Shown here: one piece after another, positions 7,862-16,485 of the stretch
Layout: each line of letters starts with the position of its first letter
Position numbering within the stretch: position 1 is the first letter of the stretch
From: Betaproteobacteria bacterium
Lineage (GTDB): Bacteria > Pseudomonadota > Gammaproteobacteria > Burkholderiales > Rhodocyclaceae
DNA: 20,108 bases
NCBI GenBank assembly: GCA_020047725.1
Contig: JAIFNM010000160.1
Span: 1-20,108, forward strand
Direction of reading: 5' to 3'
Notes under the pieces: generated by a model
What the model was told of the DNA's origin: nothing
The model's input: only the letters and a program-made list of their open reading frames with translations
Databases searched by the model: none
Program-made: the position numbers and the translations under genes

Positions 7862-8643
7862 ACGCTTACCTGGCGTGCTGCGCCGATCAGGCGTGTTGCC
7901 AGCCAGCTTAGCCCCAGGGCGGGCAGGGCGGCTTGCAGTGCCTCGGGGTGCGCGGTCGCCAGCAGTGTCAGCCGGCCGCGGCCGTGCTCAGCCGTTCCGG
8001 CCAGGCGCACGCACTGGCGGGCGACCGCTTCGGCTACGTCGACCAGCTCGGCTCGGCCGGCGACGATGGGTTCGAGGACGGGTGTCAGGAAGCTGTAATG
8101 CGTGCAGCCGAGTACGACCTGGTCGGCACCGGAATCGAGGGTGGGTGCCAGATGCTGACGAGCCGATTCGGCGAAACCGGGGTCGTCCAGGTGCAGGGTT
8201 TCAACCTTGGTTGCCCAGCCGGGGCAGGGTAGGACGTCAACCTGAACATCGCCGGCGTGCTGGCTGATCAGACGTGAAAGTCGTTCGCTGCGCGCGGTAG
8301 AGGTGGTCGACAAAACGACGATGCGGCCGCTTTTTGTGGCGGCGACTGCGGGTTTTACGCCTGGCTCGACGCCGACTGTCGGGATGTCAGGCAAGGTCTC
8401 GCGCAGGGAAGCCACTGCGGCGGCGGTCGCGGTGTTACAAGCAACGACGATTAGCGTGCAGCCAAGGTCGGCGAGGTGACGGGCGATGTTCAATACGCGG
8501 TTGCGGATGAAGGCATCGTCCTTGTCGCCGTAGGGAACATGCGCCGTGTCGGCGAAGTAGACGAGGTCGGCGTGCGGCAGGGATTGCGTGATGGATGCCA
8601 GTACGGAAAGCCCGCCGAGTCCGCTGTCGAAGATGCCGATCAT
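7858..8643 (-). CDS. murI: Glutamate racemase
   Basis: MurI interconverts L- and D-glutamate in the cytoplasm and supplies D-glutamate for the second residue of the peptidoglycan stem. The 261-residue protein is full length. Family motifs are intact: DSGLGGLSVL with D6 and S7, the first catalytic cysteine in VVACNTATAA (C69), EPGVKPA in the centre, and the second catalytic cysteine in LGCTHYSFL (C180, followed by T181 and H182). The ATG at 8643 has GAGGA about ten bases upstream. It leads a same-strand cluster with the flavoprotein (four-base overlap), the AI-2E permease and yaiI. A sigma-70-like promoter candidate lies at 8710-8738. Confidence 0.96.
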   Translation of the reverse strand: MIGIFDSGLGGLSVLASITQSLPHADLVYFADTAHVPYGDKDDAFIRNRVLNIARHLADLGCTLIVVACNTATAAAVASLRETLPDIPTVGVEPGVKPAVAATKSGRIVVLSTTSTARSERLSRLISQHAGDVQVDVLPCPGWATKVETLHLDDPGFAESARQHLAPTLDSGADQVVLGCTHYSFLTPVLEPIVAGRAELVDVAEAVARQCVRLAGTAEHGRGRLTLLATAHPEALQAALPALGLSWLATRLIGAARQVSV

Positions 8644-8709
8644 GCGGCAGATTTCCTCGTTCTTGGCCGGCGCGGAGCGATGTCGTCACGTAATGTTTTC
8701 ATGGCGAGC

Positions 8710-8738
8710 ATTTTATCCTGCGTAACACCTGAACCGAA
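8710..8738 (-). promoter_or_regulatory. Candidate sigma-70 promoter for murI cluster
   Basis: On the minus strand TTCGGT (8733-8738) and TAAAAT (8710-8715) are separated by 17 bases. Transcription would begin near 8703, about 60 bases before the murI start. The -10 is good and the -35 is moderate. The remaining stretch 8644-8931 holds no convincing gene. A 23-codon frame starting at 8708 ends in a four-base overlap with the murI ATG and might be a leader peptide, but nothing else supports it. Confidence 0.4.
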
Positions 8739-8931
8739 GCGTTCCTGCACAAACGTGATCGACCACCAGTCTGAGAGGCCGCTAACAAGGCATTCTGCAG
8801 CGACTGCCCCGGAGAGCCTCGTAAACATTGGCTCGCAGAGTACATGGCTTGTAGATGCCCGTATTCATTGGGCTCCAGTCCGGCATACGTTGCGTAACCG
8901 ATCAGGAAAACCTCTGATGCGTCAAGTCGAA

Positions 8932-11900
8932 TTATTCATCTGGCCGATACATCATCCAGTCGGCAAAACGGTGTGCCGGCATCGGGTAAGCGTAGAAATA
9001 GCCCTGGCCGTTGTTGCAGTCCATGGCATTCAGATCGGTGTGTTGTTCACCTGCCTCCACACCTTCCGCCACCACGGTCATGCCCAGGTTGTCGGCGAGC
9101 GCAATGATGGCCATCGAGATCGCCCGATCATCCGAATCATTGGAGATGCCGTCGATGAAACTGCGATCAATCTTGAGTTCATGGATGGGAAAGCGCTTGA
9201 GATAGGAGAGCGAACTGAAGCCGGTGCCGAAATCATCCACACTGATTCTCAAGCCAAAATCCACCAGTTCCTGAAGCATGATCCGGGCGCGGTCGGCGTC
9301 CATCAGAACGCTCTCGGTGATTTCAAGGCACAAGCGCTGCGGAGCCACACCGTGTTCGGTGATGATGCGAATGATGTCTCTCACCATGTCCGACTTGCGG
9401 AAATGCCGTGCCGAAAGGTTGACGCTGATTCTGATCTGCGGCAGTCCTGCTTTGTCCCAGGCGATTATTTGCCGACAGGTTTCGCCAATCACCCATTGAT
9501 CGATGGCGATGATGAGGTGGCTTTCCTCGGCGATCGGAATGAATACCTTCGGTGAAATGACCTCGCTGCCGCGGTGCCAGCGCAACAGGGCTTCTGCGCC
9601 GACCACTGACTTGTCGGCCATGTTCAGTTGTGGCTGGTATTCCAGCGCCAGTTCGTTGCGCTCGATCGCGCGCCGCAAGCCGGCTTCAATACCCAGGCGC
9701 TGGCTGGCCAGCTCGGCCAGTTCCGAGGTAAAGAACTGAAAGGTGTTCTTGCCCTGATCCTTGGCGCGATACATGGCCGCATCGGCGTTTCGCATTAGAC
9801 CCGTGGAGTCCTTGGCATCTTCCGGGAACATGCTGATGCCGATGCTGGCACTGACAAAGCATTCGTGGTCACCCACCAGGTAACTCGCCGAAATTGCCTT
9901 GATAACACGTTCGGCCGTCCGTGCCGCCTCGATGCGGTCACAGGCTTCAAGCAGCAGGATAAATTCATCGCCACCAAGGCGCGCCACCGTATCCTCGCTG
10001 CGGACACACTCAAGCAGGCGGTTTGCAGTCTGCTTGAGCAACTTGTCGCCGGCGTCATGGCCCAGCGTGTCATTGATGACCTTGAAGTTGTCAAGGTCGA
10101 GGAAGAGCACGGCGAGATCGGCGCGTGAACGCGCTGCGCGGGCCAGTGCCAGACTGAGCCGATCATTGAATAGCGTGCGGTTGGGCAGGCCGGTCAGATC
10201 ATCATGCGAGGCCAGAAACTCGACGCGCTGCTGTGATTCGCGTATCTCTGTGATGTCGCTGAACATCGCTACATAGTTGACGACTTCACCGCGCTTGTCC
10301 TTTACGGTATTGATCGACAGCCATTCGAGAAAGAGGTCACCGTTCTTCTTGCGGTTCCATATCTCGCCCTGCCACCAGCCCTGGGTATTGATGTGCTCCC
10401 ACATTTCCGCATAGAACTGCGGGTCATGCTTGCCCGAATGCAGCAGTTCCGGTGATTTGCCGACCACCTCTTCGCGGGAGTAGCCGGTGACGTTGGAGAA
10501 GGCGTCATTGACCGTCAGGATGCGCTGATTGATGTCGGTGACGACGACGCCTTCGGCCGCGCGGTCGAATACACGTGCTGCGAGCCGGAGTTGCTCCTCC
10601 GCATGCTTGCGGTCGGTGATGTCCGTCGCCTGGAAGCAGAGCCCGGTAATCGCGCCGTCGTCATCGAATAGCGGGAAGCGTATGACCAGGAAATGGCGGT
10701 CTTCGCCGCCCAGTCGGAGGGTTTCTTCGCGTTCGATATCCGTGCGCAGACGCATGGTTTCGATGTCGCTTTCGCGAAACAGATCGGACACCGCCGGCGG
10801 AAAGATCTGGAAGTCTGTCTTGCCGACCACTTGGCCCGCATGGAAGCCGAAGCTGCGCTCGAACTTCGGGTTGGCAAACTGGTAGCGCCCGGAGGCATCC
10901 TTCACGGCCATCAGCGAAACCGAATTGTTCATCACTGCCAGCAAGCGTTCCTGGTTTTCGCGTGCGCCCTTTTCGGTTTCGTAGAGGGTGGTATTGTCGG
11001 CAAACAGAAGGATGGCACCGGCAACACGGTTCTGATCACGCAACAGCGGCGTGATGTGCAATGCATAGTGTCGCTTGTTGGCATTGACGATCTGGCGATC
11101 AAGCGGGGCCTGGGTTTCGATGACCTGCTGGATATCATCGCCCAGATCCGGCATGTCGGCGGGCATCGACAGATTGCGAACGCCGCGACCGATCTGTGGT
11201 ATCCCCAGCTTGAACAGCTGCGCTGCGGCGCGGTTGTAGCGCAACAGCCCCTGATTCTGGTCAAGGACCAGAAGCGGATAGTCGACGCTGTTCTGGATGT
11301 TTTCCAGATCAATATTGAGTTCCTGCGTTTCAGCCGTCTTTATCTGCAACTCTTCATTGACTGTGGCGAGTTCTTCGTTGGTTGATTGCAGTTCCTCGTT
11401 GGACGCTTCCAGTTCTTCATTGGAGGCCTGCATTTCCTCGTTGGACGCCTGGATTTCCTCGTTCAGTGCCTGCATTTCCTCGTTTGAGGTTTCCAGCTCT
11501 TCGACCAGCGTTTGCAGGTGTTCGCGTGTGGCGGCGAGTTCGTCCTCGAGTTCGCGGTCGGTAATGGTGCTGCCGTCTTCGGAAGCGCTCCTGACGTTGC
11601 CCGGCTGGATCCACTCGATACAGACCATGAACAGTGAATCATGCCCGGAATCCGGCAGGGGATGCACGGATAGGCGAATACCACGGACGGGATCCAGCGC
11701 CTTGATATGGCGCGGTCGGCCGTTGGCCACCGCATGCTTGACCTGTGCCTGGCGAAGCAAGACCTGGATTTCGGTGCGAAACTCCCGCCGGATCAGCGAA
11801 ATCAGGTCAAACGCCGGCTTGCCTGGCGCGATGTTGAGAAAACGGCTGGCGTCACCATGGATATGCCGGATCTCGAACTTGCCGTTGACCAGGATCGTGA

Positions 11901-13545
11901 GCGGAATGAAATGGCGCCCGGCGGCCTCCAGGAGTATGTGTTCAAAGCCCGAGCTTGCTTGCTTGCTGGGTTCCTGTCGCTGGTTAAGACCGGCCGGAGG
12001 GTATTGCGCTTCGGAACGGAACAGGGGAAGGCGAGCGACCGCGCCACTGCGTCTGAACAGGCGTGCCTCTTTGTCGACCGGTTCGAACAAGCCTTCCTGC
12101 TGAAATACGCTTTCGGACTTCCCGAGAAACAGGTAACTGTCGGGGTTGAGCGCGTAGTGAAAAACGGACAGCAAGCGCGCCTGCAATTCACTTTGAAAAT
12201 AGATCAGCACATTGCGGCAGGTCACCAGATCGAGCCGCAGGAAGGGAGGGTCCTGTACCAGATCCTGGCGCGCAAAGATCACTACATCACGCAGGTTTTT
12301 ATTGATCTCGTAGCGATCCCCGTGCGGCGTGAAGTTGGCCTTGACGCGATTTCGATCCATGTGCGCCAGGCTGGTCGCGGCAAAAATGCCGCGCCGCGCC
12401 CGGCCCATGGCTTCCAGATCAATGTCGGTCGCGAAAATCTGGATGCGGTACTGATCAAACGAGCTACCGAGGTGCTCGGCCAGGAGAATCGCCAGTGAAT
12501 AGGCTTCTTCTCCCGTGGCGCAACCGGCCACCCAGATGCGGATATCTTCACCAAGCTGCTTGCTGGCGAGGATTCGGCCCACCACTTTCTCCAGGCCGGC
12601 AAAGGCCTCGGTATCGCGAAAGAAGGAGGTGACCGAAATCAGTATGTCCTTGCACAGCTTGTCCAACTCTACCGGCGTCTCGTCAACCAGCGCCAGGTAA
12701 TCCTTTAACGTGCCCACATGATTGGCGGCCATGCGTCGCTCGATGCGCCGCCATAGCGTCGGTTCCTTGTATTGCGAAAAGTCCACCTTGGTTCGGCCGC
12801 GCACCTTGGCCAGTAGTGTCTTGAGCGTAGCCGGTGCATCTGCCGCCTGAGTGGCTATCGGAATGCGGCCACGGTTCTGCACAATAAGGCCAATTTCCGC
12901 CCCCATGTTCTCAGGTGCCAGAATCCAGTCGACGCTGCCGGTGTCGATGGCTGACTGCGGCATTCCATTGTATTTGGCAGTTGATGGATCCTGCGCGAAC
13001 GTAAAGCCGCCCGCCGCCTTGATCGAGTGAATTCCATGGGCGCCATCCGAACCAGTGCCGGAGAGAATGATGCCGATGCATGACTCGGCAGTTTCTTCGG
13101 CCAGCGAAGCGAAAAAAAGATTGACGGACGGTTTGGGCAAGGATTCCTTGGCCGGTTCGACCAGCCGGAAACAGCCACCGCTCAATGTGACATTGCGGTT
13201 CGGCGGGGTGATATAAACCGTGTTTGGCTCTGGCTTCGTTCCGTCTTCAATATCCCTGACCGGCATGGTCGTTTCGCGACCGAGCAACTGCGCCATCATG
13301 CTGCGGTAGGTGGGCGAGAGATGCTGGACAACCACATAGCTCAGGCCTAGATTTTTTGGCAGATTCGGAAACAGTTGGCTGAGTGCTTCAAGCCCGCCAG
13401 CGGAAGCGCCGATGCCGACAATGAACGCTCGCTCATCCGGTTTGATTCGACCGGCCTTGCCTACAACTTGGTCAGTAATAGGTAGCGCTGCCTTCTTCGG
13501 CCTTGAGCGCTTCTTCTTTTGCGGGATGTTGGTGATTGTGTCCAT
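8932..13545 (-). CDS. CheB-CheR-coiled coil-PAS-GGDEF-EAL hybrid signalling protein
   Basis: This is a 1537-residue cytoplasmic protein with no membrane segment. The order is a basic N-terminus, CheB methylesterase (about 40-225; catalytic S48 in GIGASAGG, H75, D167 in GTGSDGAHG), then CheR methyltransferase (about 250-500; SFFRD, SAM-binding VAGCATGEEAYS at 339-350, CRNVLIYF). A PAS-like region (about 530-645) and a coiled coil of SNEE-type heptads (about 662-750) follow. Next come three PAS domains (about 752-850, 865-980, 990-1105), GGDEF (1191-1195, with an RSED inhibitory site five residues before it) and EAL (1318-1320). The EAL ligands N1376, E1408, D1437, D1438, K1458, E1494 and Q1501 are all present. 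It lacks the receiver domain of ordinary CheB. Such proteins should both methylate/demethylate receptors and turn over c-di-GMP. No chemoreceptor or other che gene is adjacent. Confidence 0.93.
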   Translation of the reverse strand: MDTITNIPQKKKRSRPKKAALPITDQVVGKAGRIKPDERAFIVGIGASAGGLEALSQLFPNLPKNLGLSYVVVQHLSPTYRSMMAQLLGRETTMPVRDIEDGTKPEPNTVYITPPNRNVTLSGGCFRLVEPAKESLPKPSVNLFFASLAEETAESCIGIILSGTGSDGAHGIHSIKAAGGFTFAQDPSTAKYNGMPQSAIDTGSVDWILAPENMGAEIGLIVQNRGRIPIATQAADAPATLKTLLAKVRGRTKVDFSQYKEPTLWRRIERRMAANHVGTLKDYLALVDETPVELDKLCKDILISVTSFFRDTEAFAGLEKVVGRILASKQLGEDIRIWVAGCATGEEAYSLAILLAEHLGSSFDQYRIQIFATDIDLEAMGRARRGIFAATSLAHMDRNRVKANFTPHGDRYEINKNLRDVVIFARQDLVQDPPFLRLDLVTCRNVLIYFQSELQARLLSVFHYALNPDSYLFLGKSESVFQQEGLFEPVDKEARLFRRSGAVARLPLFRSEAQYPPAGLNQRQEPSKQASSGFEHILLEAAGRHFIPLTILVNGKFEIRHIHGDASRFLNIAPGKPAFDLISLIRREFRTEIQVLLRQAQVKHAVANGRPRHIKALDPVRGIRLSVHPLPDSGHDSLFMVCIEWIQPGNVRSASEDGSTITDRELEDELAATREHLQTLVEELETSNEEMQALNEEIQASNEEMQASNEELEASNEELQSTNEELATVNEELQIKTAETQELNIDLENIQNSVDYPLLVLDQNQGLLRYNRAAAQLFKLGIPQIGRGVRNLSMPADMPDLGDDIQQVIETQAPLDRQIVNANKRHYALHITPLLRDQNRVAGAILLFADNTTLYETEKGARENQERLLAVMNNSVSLMAVKDASGRYQFANPKFERSFGFHAGQVVGKTDFQIFPPAVSDLFRESDIETMRLRTDIEREETLRLGGEDRHFLVIRFPLFDDDGAITGLCFQATDITDRKHAEEQLRLAARVFDRAAEGVVVTDINQRILTVNDAFSNVTGYSREEVVGKSPELLHSGKHDPQFYAEMWEHINTQGWWQGEIWNRKKNGDLFLEWLSINTVKDKRGEVVNYVAMFSDITEIRESQQRVEFLASHDDLTGLPNRTLFNDRLSLALARAARSRADLAVLFLDLDNFKVINDTLGHDAGDKLLKQTANRLLECVRSEDTVARLGGDEFILLLEACDRIEAARTAERVIKAISASYLVGDHECFVSASIGISMFPEDAKDSTGLMRNADAAMYRAKDQGKNTFQFFTSELAELASQRLGIEAGLRRAIERNELALEYQPQLNMADKSVVGAEALLRWHRGSEVISPKVFIPIAEESHLIIAIDQWVIGETCRQIIAWDKAGLPQIRISVNLSARHFRKSDMVRDIIRIITEHGVAPQRLCLEITESVLMDADRARIMLQELVDFGLRISVDDFGTGFSSLSYLKRFPIHELKIDRSFIDGISNDSDDRAISMAIIALADNLGMTVVAEGVEAGEQHTDLNAMDCNNGQGYFYAYPMPAHRFADWMMYRPDE
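11341..11487 (-). repeat. Seven tandem 21-base units encoding a (S/T/V/L)NEE heptad coiled coil
   Basis: Within the hybrid gene, seven imperfect 21-base units encode heptads of the form x-N-E-E-(M/I/L)-(Q/E/A)-x at residues 687-735: SNEEMQA, LNEEIQA, SNEEMQA, SNEELEA, SNEELQS, TNEELAT and VNEELQI. This coiled coil is typical of CheB/CheR fusion proteins and joins the methylation modules to the PAS/c-di-GMP half. The DNA repetition makes the array a likely site of length variation. Confidence 0.85.
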
Positions 13546-13564
13546 CTTGACTCAGTGCGTGTGC

Positions 13565-13594
13565 ATTACATTTTTCTTGAGCTTTGCCAATCAA
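13565..13594 (-). promoter_or_regulatory. Candidate promoter of the hybrid signalling gene
   Basis: On the minus strand TTGATT (13589-13594) and TGTAAT (13565-13570) are separated by 18 bases. They lie about 20 bases before the ATG at 13545, giving a very short leader. This is a moderate consensus match only. The ribosome binding site is also weak, so expression is probably low. Confidence 0.3.
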
Positions 13595-13850
13595 AGAAAG
13601 TGCAAGCCGTGTCGATGACGGTATGCGCTGGTGGGCAGTCGTTCTGGAAGGCGATAAATTGAGCCTCCTTTCGAATTTATACGTGTGAATGACAGCTTGA
13701 AATCAAGGAGGTTTCTTTTTTGTGAAATTAGGTGTCTCTTGATCAACACACAGGGCATCGAAGAGCGTACGAGCGATGCTGCCTTGATGGAATCAATCCA
13801 CCTCAGACGTGTGAACTGGCGAAAACAAACATGTTTGATCAGAAATGCAA

Positions 13851-13871
13851 AAGCCGGCACTCGGCCGGCTT
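13851..13871. terminator. GC-rich 8-bp hairpin, terminator-like
   Basis: The arms AAGCCGGC (13851-13858) and GCCGGCTT (13864-13871) are perfect, with a 5-base loop. On the minus strand the stem is followed by CTTTTGCATTTC, a partial T-run; on the plus strand by GGTTGTTGTG. It may end minus-strand transcription coming from pta, whose stop is 265 bases away, or from whatever once lay at 13891-14053. The core is the same as that of the fumarase terminator at 16855-16877. Confidence 0.5.
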
Positions 13872-14053
13872 GGTTGTTGTGTCTGAGTGATCAGCGGGCG
13901 GTATGCTCGTCCACACGGATGTTCTCAGGATACCCACTTCGATGGAATTGGCGTAGCGTCGAAAAACACCCTGCGCAGGGCTCTCAGGCGAAGGTGTTTC
14001 TCGATGGTCGCGATCGTATTGGCGATGAGTTTTTTCGGCGAGGGCAATTCAAT
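13872..14053. other. Gene-poor spacer with palindromes and possible decayed coding fragment
   Basis: No convincing gene is present between the hybrid gene and pta (13546-14135). On the minus strand one frame runs from TTG 14047 to a TGA at 13925 (40 residues, VFFDATPIPSKW near the end). A second frame ends at 13891, just before the hairpin at 13851, with a plausible C-terminus (RSGYPENIRVDEHTAR), but it is closed by a TGA about 30 codons upstream. Neither has a good start. The stretch also holds CCCTGCGCAGGG (13969-13980) and the pair AAACACC/GGTGTTT (13964-13970, 13993-13999). This looks like a decayed gene end or a dispersed intergenic repeat. Confidence 0.35.
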
Positions 14054-14088
14054 GCGCCGTCATCCCGGCGAGGGCAGGATGACGGCGC
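14054..14088. repeat. REP-like palindrome downstream of pta
   Basis: The arms GCGCCGTCATCC (14054-14065) and GGATGACGGCGC (14077-14088) form a perfect 12-bp stem with an 11-base loop. The GTCATCC...GGATGAC core resembles the GTCATTCC-type intergenic palindromes scattered in many proteobacterial genomes. The loop, CGGCGAGGGCA (14066-14076), is repeated exactly 30 bases to the left at 14036-14046. It lies 47 bases after the pta stop codon and may end or stabilise the pta transcript. No T-run follows it. Confidence 0.6.
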
Positions 14089-14135
14089 AGAGGTTTGCAA
14101 CTGCAGCCGTTGTACACGGCTCGCAGTGTTAACAG

Positions 14136-16196
14136 CTACGCAATATCTTCAATGCCCTGCGCCTGAATCGCCGTCAGCGCAATCGTGAACACGATGTCGT
14201 CGACCAAGGCACCGCGCGAGAGGTCATTGACCGGCTTGCGCAGGCCCTGCAGCATCGGGCCGACGGAGACGACGTTGGCGCTGCGCTGTACCGCTTTGTA
14301 AGTGGTGTTGCCGGTATTCAGATCAGGGAAGACGAACACGGTTGCCTGGCCAGCGACCGGGCTATTCGGCGCTTTTTGCCGGCCGACGTCCATGACCGAA
14401 GCCGCGTCGTATTGCAGCGGGCCGTCAAGAATCAGATCAGGGAAGTCGCGGTGTGCGATTTCGGTGGCCAGGCGCACCTTTTCCACGTCCTCGCCGGCAC
14501 CGGAGGTGCCGGTGCTGTAGCTGATCATTGCCACCTTTGGTGTAAGACCGAAGGCGGTCGCGCTGTCAGCGCTTTGCTTGGCAATCTCGGCCAGTTGCTG
14601 TGCCGTTGGCGTTGGATTGATTGCGCAGTCGCCATAGACCAGAACCTGGTCGGGCATGAGCATGAAAAACACCGACGAAACGATGGATGAGCCTGGCGCA
14701 GTCTTGATCAGTTGCAACGCCGGGCGCACGGTGCTGGCGGTGGTATGAATGGCACCTGAAACCAGGCCATCGACTTCATCGGTAGCCAGCATCATGGTGC
14801 CCAGAACCACGGTGTCCTCAAGCTGCGACATGGCCTGTTCCGGTGACATCCCCTTGGATTTGCGCAGTTCGACCATGGGCGCAACGTACTGGCTGCGGAT
14901 GTCGTCGGGATCAAGGATTTCCAGTCCGGCTGGCAGCGTGATGCCTTGTGAAGCGGCAACGGTTTCAATGGCCTCGCGCTTGCCCAGCAGGACGCAGCGG
15001 GCAATCCCTTTTTGCTGACAGATCACGGCGGCGCGCACGGTGCGCGGCTCTTCACCTTCGGGCAGCACGATGCGCTTGTTCGCTGCACGAGCCTTCTGGA
15101 TGAGTTGGTAACGGAATGCGGGCGGCGAAAGCTTGGTCATTTCCGGCATGTGGAATGCGGCAGAAATCGCCTCTGGATCAAGGTGTTCGGCAACGGTATC
15201 CAGAACGGCATTCATGCGTTCCATGTCGTCGCTGGGTACGGCGTCCGGAATATGACTGATGCGGCGCGCCGTGATGAAACTGTCGTCCACTGTGCGCAGG
15301 ATCGGCAAGCCGGTGGCAAATGCCGGTCCGGCCAGTTCCATGACCTGAGGTGTAATCGAGCTGGAATGGGTCAGCAGGATTCCGGCAAGTTCGATCCCAC
15401 GACTGGCGGCCAGCGCTGTCGCCAGAATGATGTCGTCGCGATCGCCGGAGGTGATGATCAGCTTGCCAGGGCGCAGACCAGAGACAAACCCGGCCGCAGA
15501 ACGCGCAGCAATGACGGTTTCGCTGACTCGACGTGTATTGAGTTCGCCCTGCAACACGACTTCGGCGTTCAGATGCAAGGCAACATCAAGCGTACGCGGT
15601 GCGCGCAGCAGGGGGTTTTCATGCACGACACCCCAGAGTCGGGTAGGGGCCAGGCGGAGCTTGGCGACTTCGTTGTCAAAATCTTCGGGCGCGCGGTTGA
15701 TGATGACGCCTGCGACCTTGCAGCCCTCGTTGGCAAACTGGCTGATGCTCAGGCGCACATCAGAGACGGCGTTTGGCAAGGAGCCGTCGGCGACCACAAT
15801 GACTTCGGCCTTGAGACTGCGGGCAATGTCGACGTTGAGCTGCGAGGTAAAGGTGTGCGAAGAATCGGTATGTAGCCCTTCAACAATCAGCACGCCGGCA
15901 CCATCGCCTGCTTTCATGCATAAGGCGACGATTTCTTCCAGCAATTCGCTGGTTTGATTGTCGGCGATCCGCTCGGCGACTTCATGCAGCGGAAGGGCCT
16001 CGGGGACGGCGATCTGGAAGATCTGCTGCGCGAAGAAACCAGAGCTGTCCTTGATATCCTGCGCGACGGGTTTGGCAAATCCGGCGACAACACCCAGGCG
16101 CTGAAGAGCGCGAACAATGCCGAGAGAAATTGATGTCAGTCCTACGCCCTGACGGGCAGGCGTGACGAGAAAAGTCTGCGTGAAACTCTGGTTCAT
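14136..16196 (-). CDS. pta: Phosphate acetyltransferase, long form
   Basis: Pta interconverts acetyl-CoA and acetyl phosphate and is the acetate-overflow and acetate-uptake enzyme of the cytoplasm. The 686-residue protein is the long, three-domain enterobacterial type. It has an N-terminal P-loop-like domain (about 1-200, with QGVGLTSISLGIVRAL), a DRTGG domain (about 205-320, ITSGDRDDIILA), and the C-terminal catalytic PTA_PTB domain (about 360-680). The last carries LPEGEEPRTVRAA, SYSTGTSGAGED (559-570) and PDLNTGNTTYKAVQRSA. The ATG at 16196 has GGGAGAG about five bases upstream. No acetate kinase gene (ackA) lies within the window, unlike the usual ackA-pta operon. The 289 bases to ridA hold no recognised gene or clear promoter, although a TTGACA on the minus strand (16391-16396) has no matching -10. 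Confidence 0.96.
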   Translation of the reverse strand: MNQSFTQTFLVTPARQGVGLTSISLGIVRALQRLGVVAGFAKPVAQDIKDSSGFFAQQIFQIAVPEALPLHEVAERIADNQTSELLEEIVALCMKAGDGAGVLIVEGLHTDSSHTFTSQLNVDIARSLKAEVIVVADGSLPNAVSDVRLSISQFANEGCKVAGVIINRAPEDFDNEVAKLRLAPTRLWGVVHENPLLRAPRTLDVALHLNAEVVLQGELNTRRVSETVIAARSAAGFVSGLRPGKLIITSGDRDDIILATALAASRGIELAGILLTHSSSITPQVMELAGPAFATGLPILRTVDDSFITARRISHIPDAVPSDDMERMNAVLDTVAEHLDPEAISAAFHMPEMTKLSPPAFRYQLIQKARAANKRIVLPEGEEPRTVRAAVICQQKGIARCVLLGKREAIETVAASQGITLPAGLEILDPDDIRSQYVAPMVELRKSKGMSPEQAMSQLEDTVVLGTMMLATDEVDGLVSGAIHTTASTVRPALQLIKTAPGSSIVSSVFFMLMPDQVLVYGDCAINPTPTAQQLAEIAKQSADSATAFGLTPKVAMISYSTGTSGAGEDVEKVRLATEIAHRDFPDLILDGPLQYDAASVMDVGRQKAPNSPVAGQATVFVFPDLNTGNTTYKAVQRSANVVSVGPMLQGLRKPVNDLSRGALVDDIVFTIALTAIQAQGIEDIA

Positions 16197-16485
16197 TTAC
16201 TGCTCTCCCAAGCGTTAAAAAAGCAAAACCGGCCGGGTCTTTCTGCCTGTTCGGATTGCTTGTGTCGTCTGCTGCAGATTATCGGGGTGCGCGGAATCTG
16301 AATATGTCGGTAGGCGAATCATTCGTAACCGCGTAGTTGAACGAACTGTTTGGCGGTCTATTCACCACCCCCAATTTTCCCCTTTGTGACTGTCAAGGGC
16401 AAGTCTGAAGGCGCAACGGAACGTGATATTTCGGAATGACGTGTGCAGTTTCATACACTTATTGATTTGGCGTTGGTTTTGATCG

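Noticed and set aside
8640..8828. 62-codon minus-strand frame overlapping the murI start
   Set aside because: Its first half covers the predicted murI promoter; only a 23-codon leader could be real and nothing supports its conservation.
8476..9555. Plus-strand open frame of 359 codons
   Set aside because: It crosses antisense to murI and the end of the hybrid signalling gene, both of which have strong family motifs; it shows no domain pattern of its own.
11341..11487. Short tandem repeats that might suggest a CRISPR array
   Set aside because: The 21-base units are contiguous without spacers, in frame, and encode coiled-coil heptads.
13685..14188. 167-codon plus-strand frame in the pta-proximal spacer
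   Set aside because: It has no ribosome binding site, passes through three palindromes, runs antisense into pta and has no recognisable pattern.
15012..15875. Plus-strand open frame of 287 codons
   Set aside because: It is fully antisense to pta, whose motifs are complete; an effect of GC-rich codon usage.
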